Of a DNA stretch of 64,000 nt, positions 8,444-17,164 are shown in pieces. Every line of letters starts with the position of its first letter. Positions within the stretch are counted from its first letter, which is position 1. The notes beneath the pieces are model-generated. The model was not told the origin of the DNA. It did not search any database and was given only the letters and a program-made list of their open reading frames with translations. The translations under genes and the position numbers were made by a program. The DNA comes from Chitinophaga pinensis (GTDB lineage Bacteria > Bacteroidota > Bacteroidia > B-17B0 > Aurantibacillaceae), in assembly GCA_945860225.1 (NCBI GenBank), contig CAMAPT010000004.1, positions 80,288 to 144,287 of the forward strand, read 5' to 3'.

Positions 8444-9907
8444 TTAGTAATAAGTAGCTCTTCTAACTTCTGCAATATGCTTAGAGAAACGAATAACCTG
8501 ACGGGTATAACCATATTCGTTATCATACCAAACATATAATACGATGCTTTTTTTATCAGGAGATATAATAGTAGCATTACTATCATAAACAGAAGGGCAT
8601 GGATTACCAATAACATCAGAAGAAACTAATTCATTACTGAAAGCGTATTGAATTTGCTCAACTAAAGCTCCATTTAAGGCATATTTTCGGATGATTTCGT
8701 TTACCTCATCACGACTTACTTCTTTTTTGATATTTAAATTTAAAATAGCTAATGATACATTTGGAGTTGGTACACGAACTGAATTCGCAGTGAATTTTCC
8801 GGCTAAATGAGGTAATACTTTTTTCAATGCGCTTTCAGCACCTGTTTCTGTAATAACCATATTTAATGCAGCTGAACGTCCACGACGGTATTTTTTATGG
8901 TAATTATCTAATAAATTTTGGTCGTTAGTGTAAGAATGAACGGTCTCAATATGACCTTTGTCTATTCCAAATTCTTTGTCAATCACAAAAAGAATAGGCA
9001 TAATAGCATTTGTTGTACAAGATGCGGCCGAGAAAATTTGTTGGTTTTTTAAATCAACGGTTTCATGATTAACACCATGAACAACATTTGGTACGTTTCC
9101 TTTTGCAGGTGCTGTTAACAATACTTTAGAAATTCCTTTTGCTTTTAAGTGACGGCTCAATTCAACATCATCTCTAAAAACACCAGTATTATCGATTAAT
9201 AAAGCATCATGAATACCGTATGCTGTGTAATCAACGTCTTCAGGATTTTTAGCATCAATCATATGAACAGTATGGCCGTTAATAATTAAGGCTTTATTTT
9301 CTAAGTCCTCAATCACGGTTCCAGGGAAATTACCATGTACAGAGTCTGTACGTAATAAATCAGCTCGTTTAATAATATCTTCGTTACTACTTCCGCGGGT
9401 TACAATAGCGCGTAAACGTAATTGTTCGCCTTTACCGGCTTGAGAAATTAATTCTCTAGCAGCTAAACGTCCAATACGTCCAAAACCAAATAATACCACA
9501 TCTTTTGGAGTGATAGAAGATTTTACACCGATTAATGTATTTAATTTTGCTCCAACAAATTCAGCAACTGTTTTATAATTAGCTTTTTCTTGTTGATATT
9601 CATAAGCAAGTTTACCAATATCAATACGAGATGGGCATGCATTTGAATGATAAATTTCCTGCGCTATAGTTAAGGTATCATTTACAGAAATTGTTTTTTT
9701 AACAATGTTTTTTGCATAAAGGTGCAAGTTCATAATTTCACTTACGCTCCGGTCAACTAATTGATTTCTGAATAAAATCAATTCGATTGATTTTTCAAAC
9801 CCTAATTTTCCAATGGTTCCAATTAATTCAATTGCTGCTTTTTCTTGAACGATCCAATCGTTTAATTGAGTTTCGTAAGCTAGATTTGCTGTTTCTGTGG
9901 TTTGCAT
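8444..9907 (-). CDS. gap: Glyceraldehyde-3-phosphate dehydrogenase, long form
   Basis: 487 residues, about 150 longer than classical GAPDH. An N-terminal helical extension (about 1-130) precedes the Rossmann motif VVLFGFGRIGRLAARELI; the catalytic motif SAASCTTNAI places the nucleophile at Cys297, and the C-terminal WYDNEYGYTRQVIRF block is intact. The enzyme oxidises glyceraldehyde 3-phosphate with NAD(P) and phosphate in glycolysis or its reversal. This long type is common in Bacteroidota; the role of the extension is unknown to me. It is a single gene with its own terminator. Confidence 0.95.
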   Translation of the reverse strand: MQTTETANLAYETQLNDWIVQEKAAIELIGTIGKLGFEKSIELILFRNQLVDRSVSEIMNLHLYAKNIVKKTISVNDTLTIAQEIYHSNACPSRIDIGKLAYEYQQEKANYKTVAEFVGAKLNTLIGVKSSITPKDVVLFGFGRIGRLAARELISQAGKGEQLRLRAIVTRGSSNEDIIKRADLLRTDSVHGNFPGTVIEDLENKALIINGHTVHMIDAKNPEDVDYTAYGIHDALLIDNTGVFRDDVELSRHLKAKGISKVLLTAPAKGNVPNVVHGVNHETVDLKNQQIFSAASCTTNAIMPILFVIDKEFGIDKGHIETVHSYTNDQNLLDNYHKKYRRGRSAALNMVITETGAESALKKVLPHLAGKFTANSVRVPTPNVSLAILNLNIKKEVSRDEVNEIIRKYALNGALVEQIQYAFSNELVSSDVIGNPCPSVYDSNATIISPDKKSIVLYVWYDNEYGYTRQVIRFSKHIAEVRRATYY

Positions 9908-9987
9908 TTTCTCTATTTTTTACTGTGATGTTTGTTTTAAATTAAGCTTTTAATTTTTAAATCATTTTGTGTCTTAATGATCAATAT

Positions 9988-10680
9988 TTAGTCTTCGTCA
10001 TTAGTTTGCATCGCATAATCATCATCTAATTCCATTTCATCTTCTTCACTCGAAAATTCCTCTTCTTCATCTGCTAAATCTTCTCCTTCTTCACCCTCTA
10101 AATGATTTAAATCGCCCTCGTCAATACCGGTTGTGTCATTTTTTATAGCCTGATAAATTTCACTCTCATCAACTACTTCAGGATCATGTAACATGCCTGC
10201 CATTAGTTGATCAGGAGTTAATTCTCCTTTTGCCATTTGAGTTTGTTTATATTGTTTTGGAGCATTTCCAATCGATCTCACACAAATAGGATAGTTACCT
10301 TTTGGATTGTCGGGTAAAATTTTCATTAATTCAATACAAAAGGCCCATTTAACAGACGGATCAAAAACATACATAAATCGTTGACGAGGATTATCAATGT
10401 ATTTGGCAATTTTTGTTTTAGACATTAAATTTTTTGGCGACACCTTGAGTCTAATCTCCTCTTTATCTAATGGTAAATCCTCTTCTCTTAAAGTGATTTC
10501 TTGATGCTTTCTCCAATAATCATCGCTTACAAAAAAAGATGCAGCGTGTTTTTTATCGAATTTATAAGCATCTTGAATAATATTATGAAAATCATCAAAA
10601 GTTTGTCCAGATAATATTTCAATTTCCCTGTAAATATCTTCGTTATCTTCAATAAAAATTTTGAATTTATATACTGCCAT
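9988..10680 (-). CDS. PRiA4b ORF-3-like protein with acidic tail
   Basis: 230 residues. The N-terminal about 150 residues (YKFKIFIEDNEDIYREIEI, SGQTFDDFHNIIQDAYKF, ASFFVSDDYW) resemble the plasmid pRiA4b ORF-3 family (PF07929), a fold of uncertain function also found next to transposons. The last 60 residues are strongly acidic (runs of Glu and Asp), low in complexity. It lies 15 bases downstream of the 10696-11154 gene, so it is likely the last gene of the hbd operon. No mobile element is visible nearby. Confidence 0.7.
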   Translation of the reverse strand: MAVYKFKIFIEDNEDIYREIEILSGQTFDDFHNIIQDAYKFDKKHAASFFVSDDYWRKHQEITLREEDLPLDKEEIRLKVSPKNLMSKTKIAKYIDNPRQRFMYVFDPSVKWAFCIELMKILPDNPKGNYPICVRSIGNAPKQYKQTQMAKGELTPDQLMAGMLHDPEVVDESEIYQAIKNDTTGIDEGDLNHLEGEEGEDLADEEEEFSSEEDEMELDDDYAMQTNDED

Positions 10681-10695
10681 AGTTGAATTAACTTG

Positions 10696-11154
10696 TTAAT
10701 TAATTTTTGTTACAATTGCATTATTTCCATTAAAATTAAAACTCCATCCTTGCTCAAAAATTTTTGGCAAATATCGTTTATATAATTTTAATCTTCCATT
10801 TCCATTTGATTTATTTTTTTGTAGTAAGCTTTCGGTTATTTTTTCATCATCCTTCTCCTTGTCAATGGCATAAAATTCATAAATATTTACTTTTGAATGC
10901 TGTAACATAAAGTCTTTTACTATAACTACAATTGTGTTCATGACTCTATAAACTTCTCCTTTGTTGGTTGCAATGTATTCTTCTCCATCAAATTCATCGT
11001 TTATAACCCCAAATACAATTAAGACATGTAAAATATTATCTTTTCTTCGTCCAAATCTTACCTCATATCTTAAGTTGGCTGTTGTATTAAAAAAATACTG
11101 CCCCGAACTTTTTATAGGAGGGTATTCAATAGGAAATATAATTACATTTGCCAC
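10696..11154 (-). CDS. Hypothetical protein, DUF6934-like
   Basis: 152 residues, mixed alpha/beta, no signal peptide or membrane segment. The pattern, an N-terminal beta region (YFFNTTANLRYEVRFGRR), a central DGEEYIATNKGEVYRVMNTI and a C-terminal LKLYKRYLPKIF, recalls a Bacteroidota-restricted family of unknown function that I know as DUF6934; this is from memory and moderate in certainty. Its start is 4 bases past the hbd stop, so the two are co-transcribed. Confidence 0.6.
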   Translation of the reverse strand: MANVIIFPIEYPPIKSSGQYFFNTTANLRYEVRFGRRKDNILHVLIVFGVINDEFDGEEYIATNKGEVYRVMNTIVVIVKDFMLQHSKVNIYEFYAIDKEKDDEKITESLLQKNKSNGNGRLKLYKRYLPKIFEQGWSFNFNGNNAIVTKIN

Positions 11155-11158
11155 TAAT

Positions 11159-12070
11159 TTAAGCTAAAACCTGACTGGTATGTTTTTTAAATCTTTCAGC
11201 TAAAACTAAGTCTTTAGTACCGTTCGAATAGTCATAAAATCCTTTTCCACTCTTAACACCAAGATGCCCTGCAGTTACCATATTAACTAATAAAGGACAA
11301 GGCGCATATTTTGGATTCCCAAATCCATCTTGTAATACTCTAAGTATATTTAAACAAACATCTAAACCTATAAAGTCTGCTAATTGTAAAGGTCCCATTG
11401 GATGAGCCATACCTAATTTCATTACCGTATCAATTTCTTCAACACCAGCAACTCCTTCATATAAAGTGATTATTGCTTCATTAATCATTGGCATTAAAAT
11501 TTTATTAGCAACAAAACCAGGATAATCATTTACTTCTACAGGTATTTTGTTAAGCTTTTTCGAGGTTTCCATAATCAGATTACAAACCTCATTACTAGTA
11601 GAATATCCTCTTATAACCTCTATCAATTTCATAACAGGAACCGGATTCATAAAATGCATACCAATCACTTTATCGGCGCGTTTGGTGGCAGCCGCAATCT
11701 GTGTAATAGAAATAGAGGAAGTATTACTTGCTAAAATTGTATTTGGAGGACAAATTTCATCTAATTGCTTAAAAATGGATAATTTAATATTAATATTTTC
11801 ACTGGCAGCTTCTACAACTAAATCAGCATTTTTAACACAATCCTCTAATTTTGTGAAAGTTTTTATATTCCCCAAGGTGGTTAATTTGTCAGATTCTGTT
11901 ACAGTTCCTTTTGTAATTTGCCTATCAATATTTTTAGCGATGGTAGCCAACGCTTTTTGCAGAGCAGTTTCGCTAATATCTACAAGGCTAACGGAATAAC
12001 CATACTGAGCAAACACATGGGCTATACCGTTTCCCATTGTTCCGCTTCCTATAACTGTAATGTTTTTCAT
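11159..12070 (-). CDS. hbd: 3-hydroxybutyryl-CoA dehydrogenase
   Basis: 303 residues. The Rossmann motif GSGTMGNGIAHVFAQYG at about 8-24, the NAD-binding VEAASENI and the catalytic His region GMHFMNPVPVMKL with the following domain (GFVANKILMPMINEAI, DTVMKLGMAHPMGPL) identify the family. It oxidises (S)-3-hydroxybutyryl-CoA in fatty-acid breakdown or butyrate/PHB-type pathways. It heads a three-gene minus-strand cluster with two proteins of unknown function. A palindrome sits upstream at 12203-12225. Confidence 0.93.
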   Translation of the reverse strand: MKNITVIGSGTMGNGIAHVFAQYGYSVSLVDISETALQKALATIAKNIDRQITKGTVTESDKLTTLGNIKTFTKLEDCVKNADLVVEAASENINIKLSIFKQLDEICPPNTILASNTSSISITQIAAATKRADKVIGMHFMNPVPVMKLIEVIRGYSTSNEVCNLIMETSKKLNKIPVEVNDYPGFVANKILMPMINEAIITLYEGVAGVEEIDTVMKLGMAHPMGPLQLADFIGLDVCLNILRVLQDGFGNPKYAPCPLLVNMVTAGHLGVKSGKGFYDYSNGTKDLVLAERFKKHTSQVLA

Positions 12071-12156
12071 GTTTATTTGGATTTAAAGTAGATTTATTTT
12101 CTTCTAAATTGTAAAGCTAAAACGTATAGTTCATAAATACAAATTGAGTTTTAAAC

Positions 12157-12225
12157 CATTGAATGAAGTGTATTTAATAACTTAAATATAAAGAAATATA
12201 TACATTGAATTTAAGGCATTCAATG
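12157..12225. promoter_or_regulatory. Candidate operator upstream of hbd
   Basis: The octamer CATTGAAT occurs at 12157-12164 and 12203-12210, and its exact inverse ATTCAATG at 12218-12225; the last two form a perfect palindrome around a 7-base centre. The sites lie 87-155 bases upstream of the hbd ATG, between it and the accD terminator, where a repressor of a fatty-acid gene could bind. No regulator gene is adjacent. Confidence 0.4.
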
Positions 12226-12270
12226 ATTTTTTGGTGATATAAGAATTTAAATATAGATTTCGAATTGATA

Positions 12271-12310
12271 AAAAAGCCCTTGCATTAATAATACAAGGGC
12301 TTTTTTTTTA
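12271..12310 (-). terminator. Terminator of accD
   Basis: AAAAAGCCCTTG and CAAGGGCTTTTT form a 12-bp perfect stem with an 11-base loop, with T-tracts on both sides. It follows the accD stop (12324) on the minus strand. Confidence 0.9.
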
Positions 12311-12323
12311 GTCATTAACATCA

Positions 12324-13169
12324 TCAATGTTTGAACATGTGCAATAAGGTACCTAATTTATTTTTTAATTCAGTTCTTGGTATAATTTTATCCAGAAAAC
12401 CATGTTCTAATACAAATTCAGCTGTTTGAAAACCTTTTGGTAAATCTTTTCCAATGGTTTCTTTTACAACACGCGGACCTGCAAAACCAATTAATGCACC
12501 TGGTTCAGATAAATTTAAATCACCCAGCATTGCATAACTTGCTGTAACACCTCCTGTGGTTGGGTCTGTGCATAAAGATATGTAGGGTATTCCTGCTTTA
12601 TCTAATAAAGATAGTTTTGCGGATGTTTTAGCCATTTGCATTAATGAAAACGCAGCTTCCATCATACGAGCACCTCCTGATTTAGAAATAATCAATAAAG
12701 GTGTTTTTGTTTTTATACAAAAGTCAATAGACCTAGAAATTTTTTCTCCCACTACACTTCCCATCGAGCCACCAATAAAACTAAAATCCATGCAGCAAAT
12801 AACTAAATCATGACCATTGACTTTACCATAGCCACTTCTCAAAGCATCTTTCAGACCAGACTTTTTGATTGTATCAGTTAATCTATCCGAATACTTTTTA
12901 GTATCCTTAAAATCAAGGGGATCACCACTTACTAAATTTTCGTGAAGTTCAGTAAATTGATTGTTATCAAAAATAATTTCAAAATATTCTTCACTGCCTA
13001 TTTTTTCGTGATATCCACAATCTGAACAAACATACTGATTAACCTTGTGCTCTTGTGCAGTATGTATTTTTTTGCAAGACGGACATTTATACCACAATCC
13101 CTCAGGTGTTTCTTTTTTTTCAGTTGTGGTAGTTGTGATACCCTCTTTTAATCGTTTAAACCAACCCAT
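12324..13169 (-). CDS. accD: Acetyl-CoA carboxylase carboxyltransferase subunit beta
   Basis: 281 residues. A zinc ribbon with Cys29, Cys32, Cys48 and Cys51 is followed by the crotonase-like carboxyltransferase domain with [38 protein letters not shown] and the GFAGPRV block. With AccA it transfers the carboxyl group from biotin to acetyl-CoA, the first step of fatty-acid synthesis. accA is not in the window. It is monocistronic here, with a strong terminator. Confidence 0.96.
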   Translation of the reverse strand: MGWFKRLKEGITTTTTEKKETPEGLWYKCPSCKKIHTAQEHKVNQYVCSDCGYHEKIGSEEYFEIIFDNNQFTELHENLVSGDPLDFKDTKKYSDRLTDTIKKSGLKDALRSGYGKVNGHDLVICCMDFSFIGGSMGSVVGEKISRSIDFCIKTKTPLLIISKSGGARMMEAAFSLMQMAKTSAKLSLLDKAGIPYISLCTDPTTGGVTASYAMLGDLNLSEPGALIGFAGPRVVKETIGKDLPKGFQTAEFVLEHGFLDKIIPRTELKNKLGTLLHMFKH

Positions 13170-13248
13170 TTTTATAAAATTAATTTTTAAGGAATAAGAT
13201 TTGAAATTTTAAAAACTCTGAGTTCTAAATTCTTAAATCTAAAATTGA

Positions 13249-14301
13249 TTAAGCTATTGTAATGGTTTTATCCAAATACACATCTTGAATTGTATTTAAT
13301 AACTCAACACCTTCCTTCATTGGTTTTTGAAATGCCTTACGACCAGATATTAAACCTTGTCCACCACCACGTTTGTTGATTACTGCCGTTGTAACAGCTT
13401 CTGCTAAATCAGAAGCTCCTTTACTTTCGCCACCACTATTAATCAATCCAATTTTACCCATATAACAGTTAGCCACTTGATAGCGACATAAATCGATAGG
13501 ATGGTCAGTTGTTAATTCAGAATAAACTTTAGGATTTGTTTTACCATAATTCAGAGCAGTATATCCACCATTTTTATCAGACATTTTTTGTTTGATAATG
13601 TCTGCTTGTATTGTTACTCCTAAATGGTTTGCTTGAGATGATAAATCTGCAGCTGTATGATAATCAATGCCATCTTTTTTGAAAGCACTATTTCTAGTGT
13701 AGCACCATAAAATAGTTGCCATACCTAACTGATGAGCTCTTTCAAAAGCTTGAGCTACTTCAACAATTTGACGTCCGGATTCAGGTGACCCAAAATAAAT
13801 TGTAGCACCAACAGCTACCGCACCCATATTATAAGCGTCTTCAACAGTTCCGAACATAATTTGGTCAAATTTATTAGGATAAGAAATAAATTCATTATGA
13901 TTAATTTTTACAACGAACGGAATTTTATGCGCATATTTTCTGGCAACTGAAGCTAAAACCCCAAAAGTAGAAGCAACGGCATTGCAACCACCTTCAATAG
14001 CTAATTTTACAATATTTTCGCTATCAAAATATATTGGATTTGGAGCAAAAGATGCACCTGCACTATGCTCTATGCCTTGGTCAACTGGAAGAATACTCAT
14101 ATATCCGGTATTCGCTAATCTGCCTGTTCCGTATAGTTGAGAAAGGCTTCTTAATACCTGAGGATTTCTGTTGCTATATACAAATGTTTGATCGATAAAC
14201 CCGGGAGTTGGTATTACGATATTGTCTTTTGAAATGGTTTTACAAGTATGATTTAATAAACTATCTGCTTGCGCTCCTAATAAATCGGTGATTTTAGACA
14301 T
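13249..14301 (-). CDS. fbaB: Fructose-bisphosphate aldolase, class I (DhnA type)
   Basis: 350 residues from the ATG at 14301, the usual length of the FbaB/DhnA type; an in-frame upstream ATG (14340) would add 13 poorly conserved residues. Visible blocks are [19 protein letters not shown], the region [20 protein letters not shown] and [18 protein letters not shown] near the phosphate site. The enzyme forms a Schiff base with the substrate lysine and interconverts FBP with two triose phosphates. A TATTTTTG box lies 19 bases upstream of the 14301 start. Confidence 0.93.
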   Translation of the reverse strand: MSKITDLLGAQADSLLNHTCKTISKDNIVIPTPGFIDQTFVYSNRNPQVLRSLSQLYGTGRLANTGYMSILPVDQGIEHSAGASFAPNPIYFDSENIVKLAIEGGCNAVASTFGVLASVARKYAHKIPFVVKINHNEFISYPNKFDQIMFGTVEDAYNMGAVAVGATIYFGSPESGRQIVEVAQAFERAHQLGMATILWCYTRNSAFKKDGIDYHTAADLSSQANHLGVTIQADIIKQKMSDKNGGYTALNYGKTNPKVYSELTTDHPIDLCRYQVANCYMGKIGLINSGGESKGASDLAEAVTTAVINKRGGGQGLISGRKAFQKPMKEGVELLNTIQDVYLDKTITIA

Positions 14302-14320
14302 ATTATTTTTTTTAAGTTGA

Positions 14321-14328
14321 CAAAAATA
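14321..14328 (-). promoter_or_regulatory. TAnnTTTG promoter box for fbaB
   Basis: Minus-strand TATTTTTG ends 19 bases before the ATG at 14301. It lies inside the 39 bases between the two possible start codons, so if it is the real promoter the longer protein from 14340 cannot be made from it. Confidence 0.45.
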
Positions 14329-14350
14329 ATTAAAATGCAATCAAAGTTCA

Positions 14351-14381
14351 TAAAAAAAACCCTGAGTTTTCAGGGTTTTTT
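14351..14381 (-). terminator. Terminator after the SiaC-like gene's upstream neighbour region
   Basis: AAAACCCTGA and TCAGGGTTTT form a 10-bp perfect stem with a 4-base loop and T-tracts on both strands. On the minus strand it lies just after the SiaC-like stop codon (14402) and before fbaB, so it ends the SiaBC transcript. Confidence 0.9.
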
Positions 14382-14401
14382 AAACAAATTTTGAATGAAA
14401 A

Positions 14402-14782
14402 TTACTCAGCTACTTGTACCATTTTGAATGGCACATTGATAATTGCTTGATAATCTTCTCCAGCTTCTAACATATCTTCATCATCTTCTTCATAATGCCA
14501 ATTAATGGTAACTGCACTTCCTCCTTTGTGAATACCTTCTAATTTCTTAAAAACATCCAAAATACATTTAGATGAACTAGTATTAAAGTATTCTAATTGA
14601 ATATTTACAGTTGTTTCAGGTTTAGTAACTGTAGAGTATTTATCTAATGCATCAATAAGGGGCTTATAAAATTCAATAGAATTTTCAGGAATAGAACGTC
14701 CTTTAATTTCTAATATACCAGCTTGAATATCAAATGATATAGTTGGTGTTTTTGGAGTACCTTCGATAGCGTATTTTTCCAT
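14402..14782 (-). CDS. siaC: SiaC-family regulatory phosphoprotein (DUF1987)
   Basis: 126 residues covering one DUF1987 domain: TPTISFDIQAGILEIKGRSIPENS, then LEYFNTSSSKCILDVFKKLE, and the C-terminal VTINWHYEEDDEDMLEAGED. The TSSS stretch after YFN is where the regulatory phospho-threonine of Pseudomonas SiaC falls. SiaC is phosphorylated by SiaB and, when unphosphorylated, activates the diguanylate cyclase SiaD. The gene lies 6 bases after siaB. No SiaA phosphatase or GGDEF protein is nearby, so its output here is unknown. Confidence 0.85.
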   Translation of the reverse strand: MEKYAIEGTPKTPTISFDIQAGILEIKGRSIPENSIEFYKPLIDALDKYSTVTKPETTVNIQLEYFNTSSSKCILDVFKKLEGIHKGGSAVTINWHYEEDDEDMLEAGEDYQAIINVPFKMVQVAE

Positions 14783-14788
14783 TTTATA

Positions 14789-15343
14789 TTAATTTAATTG
14801 TTTTTGGGTAATTCTAATTATTAGTGTAAAGAAAGAAACTTTATTGTCAATTTCCAAAAAATTATATTCCAATTTTTCACCAGTTTTTCGCGCTATATCA
14901 ATCACACCTAAACCTCCACCACCTTTTAACGACATTTCTCCATTGTTTAAAACGGATTTATAATACTCTTTTAATTCTTCTTTAGTTAACGAATTTACTT
15001 CATCTAAACGGGATTTTAATCCATGAATATTTTCACTTAAAATATAATTACCAGTAATAATATTGTATACTTTATCATTTTTGGCAATCATAAAAATTGC
15101 ACTTCGGTTTTTGTCGCCTTTTTCGTCGGTTGTATCATCCATGTGATGATAAAGATTTTGCAAGCATTCTACCAAAACATTATACACTTTCTTTTTAATT
15201 TTTGGCTCTTCCTGCATACTATCCAATTTATTTTCCATAATATGAAGAATCGATGTTAGTAATTCGGACGTTATATCACCTTTAAAGGACAAAAGAATGT
15301 TATTCTTGTCCATGTTTTGGTATATATTGAATGCATCAATCAT
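14789..15343 (-). CDS. siaB: SiaB-family protein kinase
   Basis: 184 residues. The order of elements matches SiaB (DUF6272): ILLSFKGDITSELLTSIL at the N-terminus, VYNVLVECLQNLYHHM (histidine-kinase-like N-box region), and a glycine-rich turn SLKGGGGLGVIDIARK with following beta strands. The family phosphorylates the partner SiaC. It is translated just ahead of the SiaC-like gene (5-base gap), a conserved pair. The glycine-rich segment shows a GHKL-type ATP fold; catalytic details cannot be read without alignment. Confidence 0.82.
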   Translation of the reverse strand: MIDAFNIYQNMDKNNILLSFKGDITSELLTSILHIMENKLDSMQEEPKIKKKVYNVLVECLQNLYHHMDDTTDEKGDKNRSAIFMIAKNDKVYNIITGNYILSENIHGLKSRLDEVNSLTKEELKEYYKSVLNNGEMSLKGGGGLGVIDIARKTGEKLEYNFLEIDNKVSFFTLIIRITQKQLN

Positions 15344-15363
15344 ATCTATTGGTAAAAATAAAA

Positions 15364-16245
15364 TTAATTCAGTTTAAAACCAATAGTATTTCCATTTAAC
15401 GTATATTTTGCTTTATCGTCGCAAGAATTGTTGCCAAAATCAATGATTCTGGTTTCTAATCCCTGAGGTGTTAATTCTAAAACTCCAGAACTAATCCATC
15501 TGCAATTAGATTTTTTCACCAAAGAATTTTTAATGGTAGCCGTAAATAATTTATTTTCTCTGTTTTTTCCATTAGAATTTCCGGATATTAAAATCACATC
15601 GTCAGTTTGATTGTTTTTGGTTGTATAACCTTCGGTTTGTTCTAAAGAATTTGAACATTCAAAATCAATAATCCAAGAACCGTTAGTGCAATGTCCATCA
15701 GTAACTTGTACGCTGTATTTTAAAGAATCAGTTCTTGTTAATACAATTTTTCCAGAATAATTTAGATCATCAATTTTATAGTTTTTTAGTTTAATAATTA
15801 TTGGATGATTCAATACCACCCATCTTTTGGAAGATGTAATGGAAATGATGCCTTTTTTAATAGATTGACCATCTGAACTTAAACATCCTGCTCCATAATC
15901 AAACTCAAAAGTTACTGCTCCATTATCATAAAAACCATCATGGTTTTTATCAATTGTATCGTTCATGCTAGGAGTAATAGTAGGATTCCCTAACGCACCT
16001 AAAATCGACCAATTTTCGCATACTGAAGTTGATTTTTTAAGTCCCATGAAATGAGAAGCATTGGCATTAATATCAGAAATTATTCCCATGAATCGATCTT
16101 CACACAATGCATTATCTATTGCAGATTGCACCTCTGTATCTATTTCGGTTTTCTTTTTACAAGAATTCAGAATTATAAGTGCGAAAAACAAGCATAAACA
16201 TAAAAAATTACTGTTTAGTCTTATTTTTAAGAAACGTTTAATCAT
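15364..16245 (-). CDS. Hypothetical lipoprotein
   Basis: 293 residues. A type II signal peptide ends in the lipobox LNSC with Cys29, followed by KKKTEID, the basic start typical of Bacteroidota lipoproteins. The mature part is beta-rich, with paired Cys residues (for example VCENWS, GAGCLSSDG, DGHCTNGSW, KSNCRWIS) and no recognised domain. It lies 20 bases upstream of siaB on the same strand and may be co-transcribed with siaBC, which is suggestive but not evidence of function. Confidence 0.75.
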   Translation of the reverse strand: MIKRFLKIRLNSNFLCLCLFFALIILNSCKKKTEIDTEVQSAIDNALCEDRFMGIISDINANASHFMGLKKSTSVCENWSILGALGNPTITPSMNDTIDKNHDGFYDNGAVTFEFDYGAGCLSSDGQSIKKGIISITSSKRWVVLNHPIIIKLKNYKIDDLNYSGKIVLTRTDSLKYSVQVTDGHCTNGSWIIDFECSNSLEQTEGYTTKNNQTDDVILISGNSNGKNRENKLFTATIKNSLVKKSNCRWISSGVLELTPQGLETRIIDFGNNSCDDKAKYTLNGNTIGFKLN

Positions 16246-16277
16246 TGGGCTAAAAAAATATAAAATTCTTTATAAAA

Positions 16278-16664
16278 TTATTTTGCGGCTATAACAGAAA
16301 TTTCGACATTAACATCCAAAGGTAATCTCGATACTTGCACTGTTTCTCTTGCAGGAAAATTTCCTGTGAAGAAAGAGCCATATACTTCATTCATTTCCGA
16401 AAATTGATTCATATCTTTCATGAAAATAGTTGTTTTAACAACATGAGATAAATCCATACCTACTTCATTTAGTATAGCAGAAACATTTTCCATCACTTTT
16501 TTTGTTTCACTTTTAATGTCACTTAATGTTAGTTCTCCCGTTTTTGAATCTTTAGCTACTTGACCTGAAACGAATAATAAATTACCAGAAGCTGGAATAA
16601 GATTGGCATGACTATAAGGACCGATTGGTTTTGGTGCATTTTCTGAGGTAATAACTGTTTTCAT
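16278..16664 (-). CDS. ridA: RidA family reactive intermediate deaminase
   Basis: 128 residues, the typical size. IGPYSHA, LFVSGQVA, VVKTTIFMKDM and the active-site FPARETVQV with Arg106, plus Glu121 in VEISVIAA, match the RidA (YjgF) family, which hydrolyses enamine/imine intermediates from PLP enzymes and forms a homotrimer. It lies 32 bases upstream of the lipoprotein gene on the same strand. Confidence 0.94.
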   Translation of the reverse strand: MKTVITSENAPKPIGPYSHANLIPASGNLLFVSGQVAKDSKTGELTLSDIKSETKKVMENVSAILNEVGMDLSHVVKTTIFMKDMNQFSEMNEVYGSFFTGNFPARETVQVSRLPLDVNVEISVIAAK

Positions 16665-16730
16665 ATTTTTAAGTTTATTTTATTAAAGACGGTAAATATA
16701 TAGATTAAAGAAATATGTAAGTTTGTTTTT

Positions 16731-16738
16731 TACTTTTG
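16731..16738 (+). promoter_or_regulatory. TAnnTTTG box directly before the 16742 gene
   Basis: TACTTTTG ends 3 bases before the ATG at 16742. If used, transcription would begin at or next to the start codon, giving a leaderless message. No clear TTG box is seen upstream. Confidence 0.35.
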
Positions 16739-16741
16739 CCT

Positions 16742-17005
16742 ATGCTTTTACAAGATATTATTACTGAAATTAAAGATATAAAAAGAGACTTCATACATAA
16801 GGCTGCTTTTGATATTTATAATCTGCTCAATAATAATAAAAGCTTGTTATTGCGTAGTTTAAATGTCAGTGATTTTACTTTTTTATTAAATGCTTTTGAG
16901 AAATTAACGTATGCTAATCCTAAAGATTACCATACTAATAGTTATGAAAGAGAATTTGAAACTGCCTACAATTTATTGTTATTTTATCTCCAAAAAATCA
17001 TTTAA
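16742..17005 (+). CDS. Small hypothetical protein
   Basis: 87 residues from the ATG at 16742 (a TTG two codons earlier lies within the promoter-like box). The sequence is predicted helical throughout, with no signal peptide or membrane span: LLQDIITEIKDIKRDF and a C-terminal FETAYNLLLFYLQKII. I recognise no family. It is transcribed divergently from ridA with 77 bases between. Codon use is like its neighbours. Confidence 0.55.
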   Translation: MLLQDIITEIKDIKRDFIHKAAFDIYNLLNNNKSLLLRSLNVSDFTFLLNAFEKLTYANPKDYHTNSYEREFETAYNLLLFYLQKII

Positions 17006-17164
17006 TCGTTTAAAAATCTTATTTTGATAGGTTTTTATTTGATATATTCAGATGAAAAGATGTTTAATAATTTTTAATTTAAAATGGTCTGTCATTAAAA
17101 ATCTTCCATAAATTTGAATTTTAAGTTTTGAAATATAATTTTACTCCAAATAATCTAATTTAGT

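Noticed and set aside
8383..8616. 77-codon minus-strand frame at the gap 3' end
   Set aside because: It overlaps the end of the gap gene in another frame and runs through the terminator.
11547..11999. Open frame of 150 codons on the plus strand inside hbd
   Set aside because: It is antisense to a well-supported 3-hydroxybutyryl-CoA dehydrogenase, shows no family and arises from codon bias.
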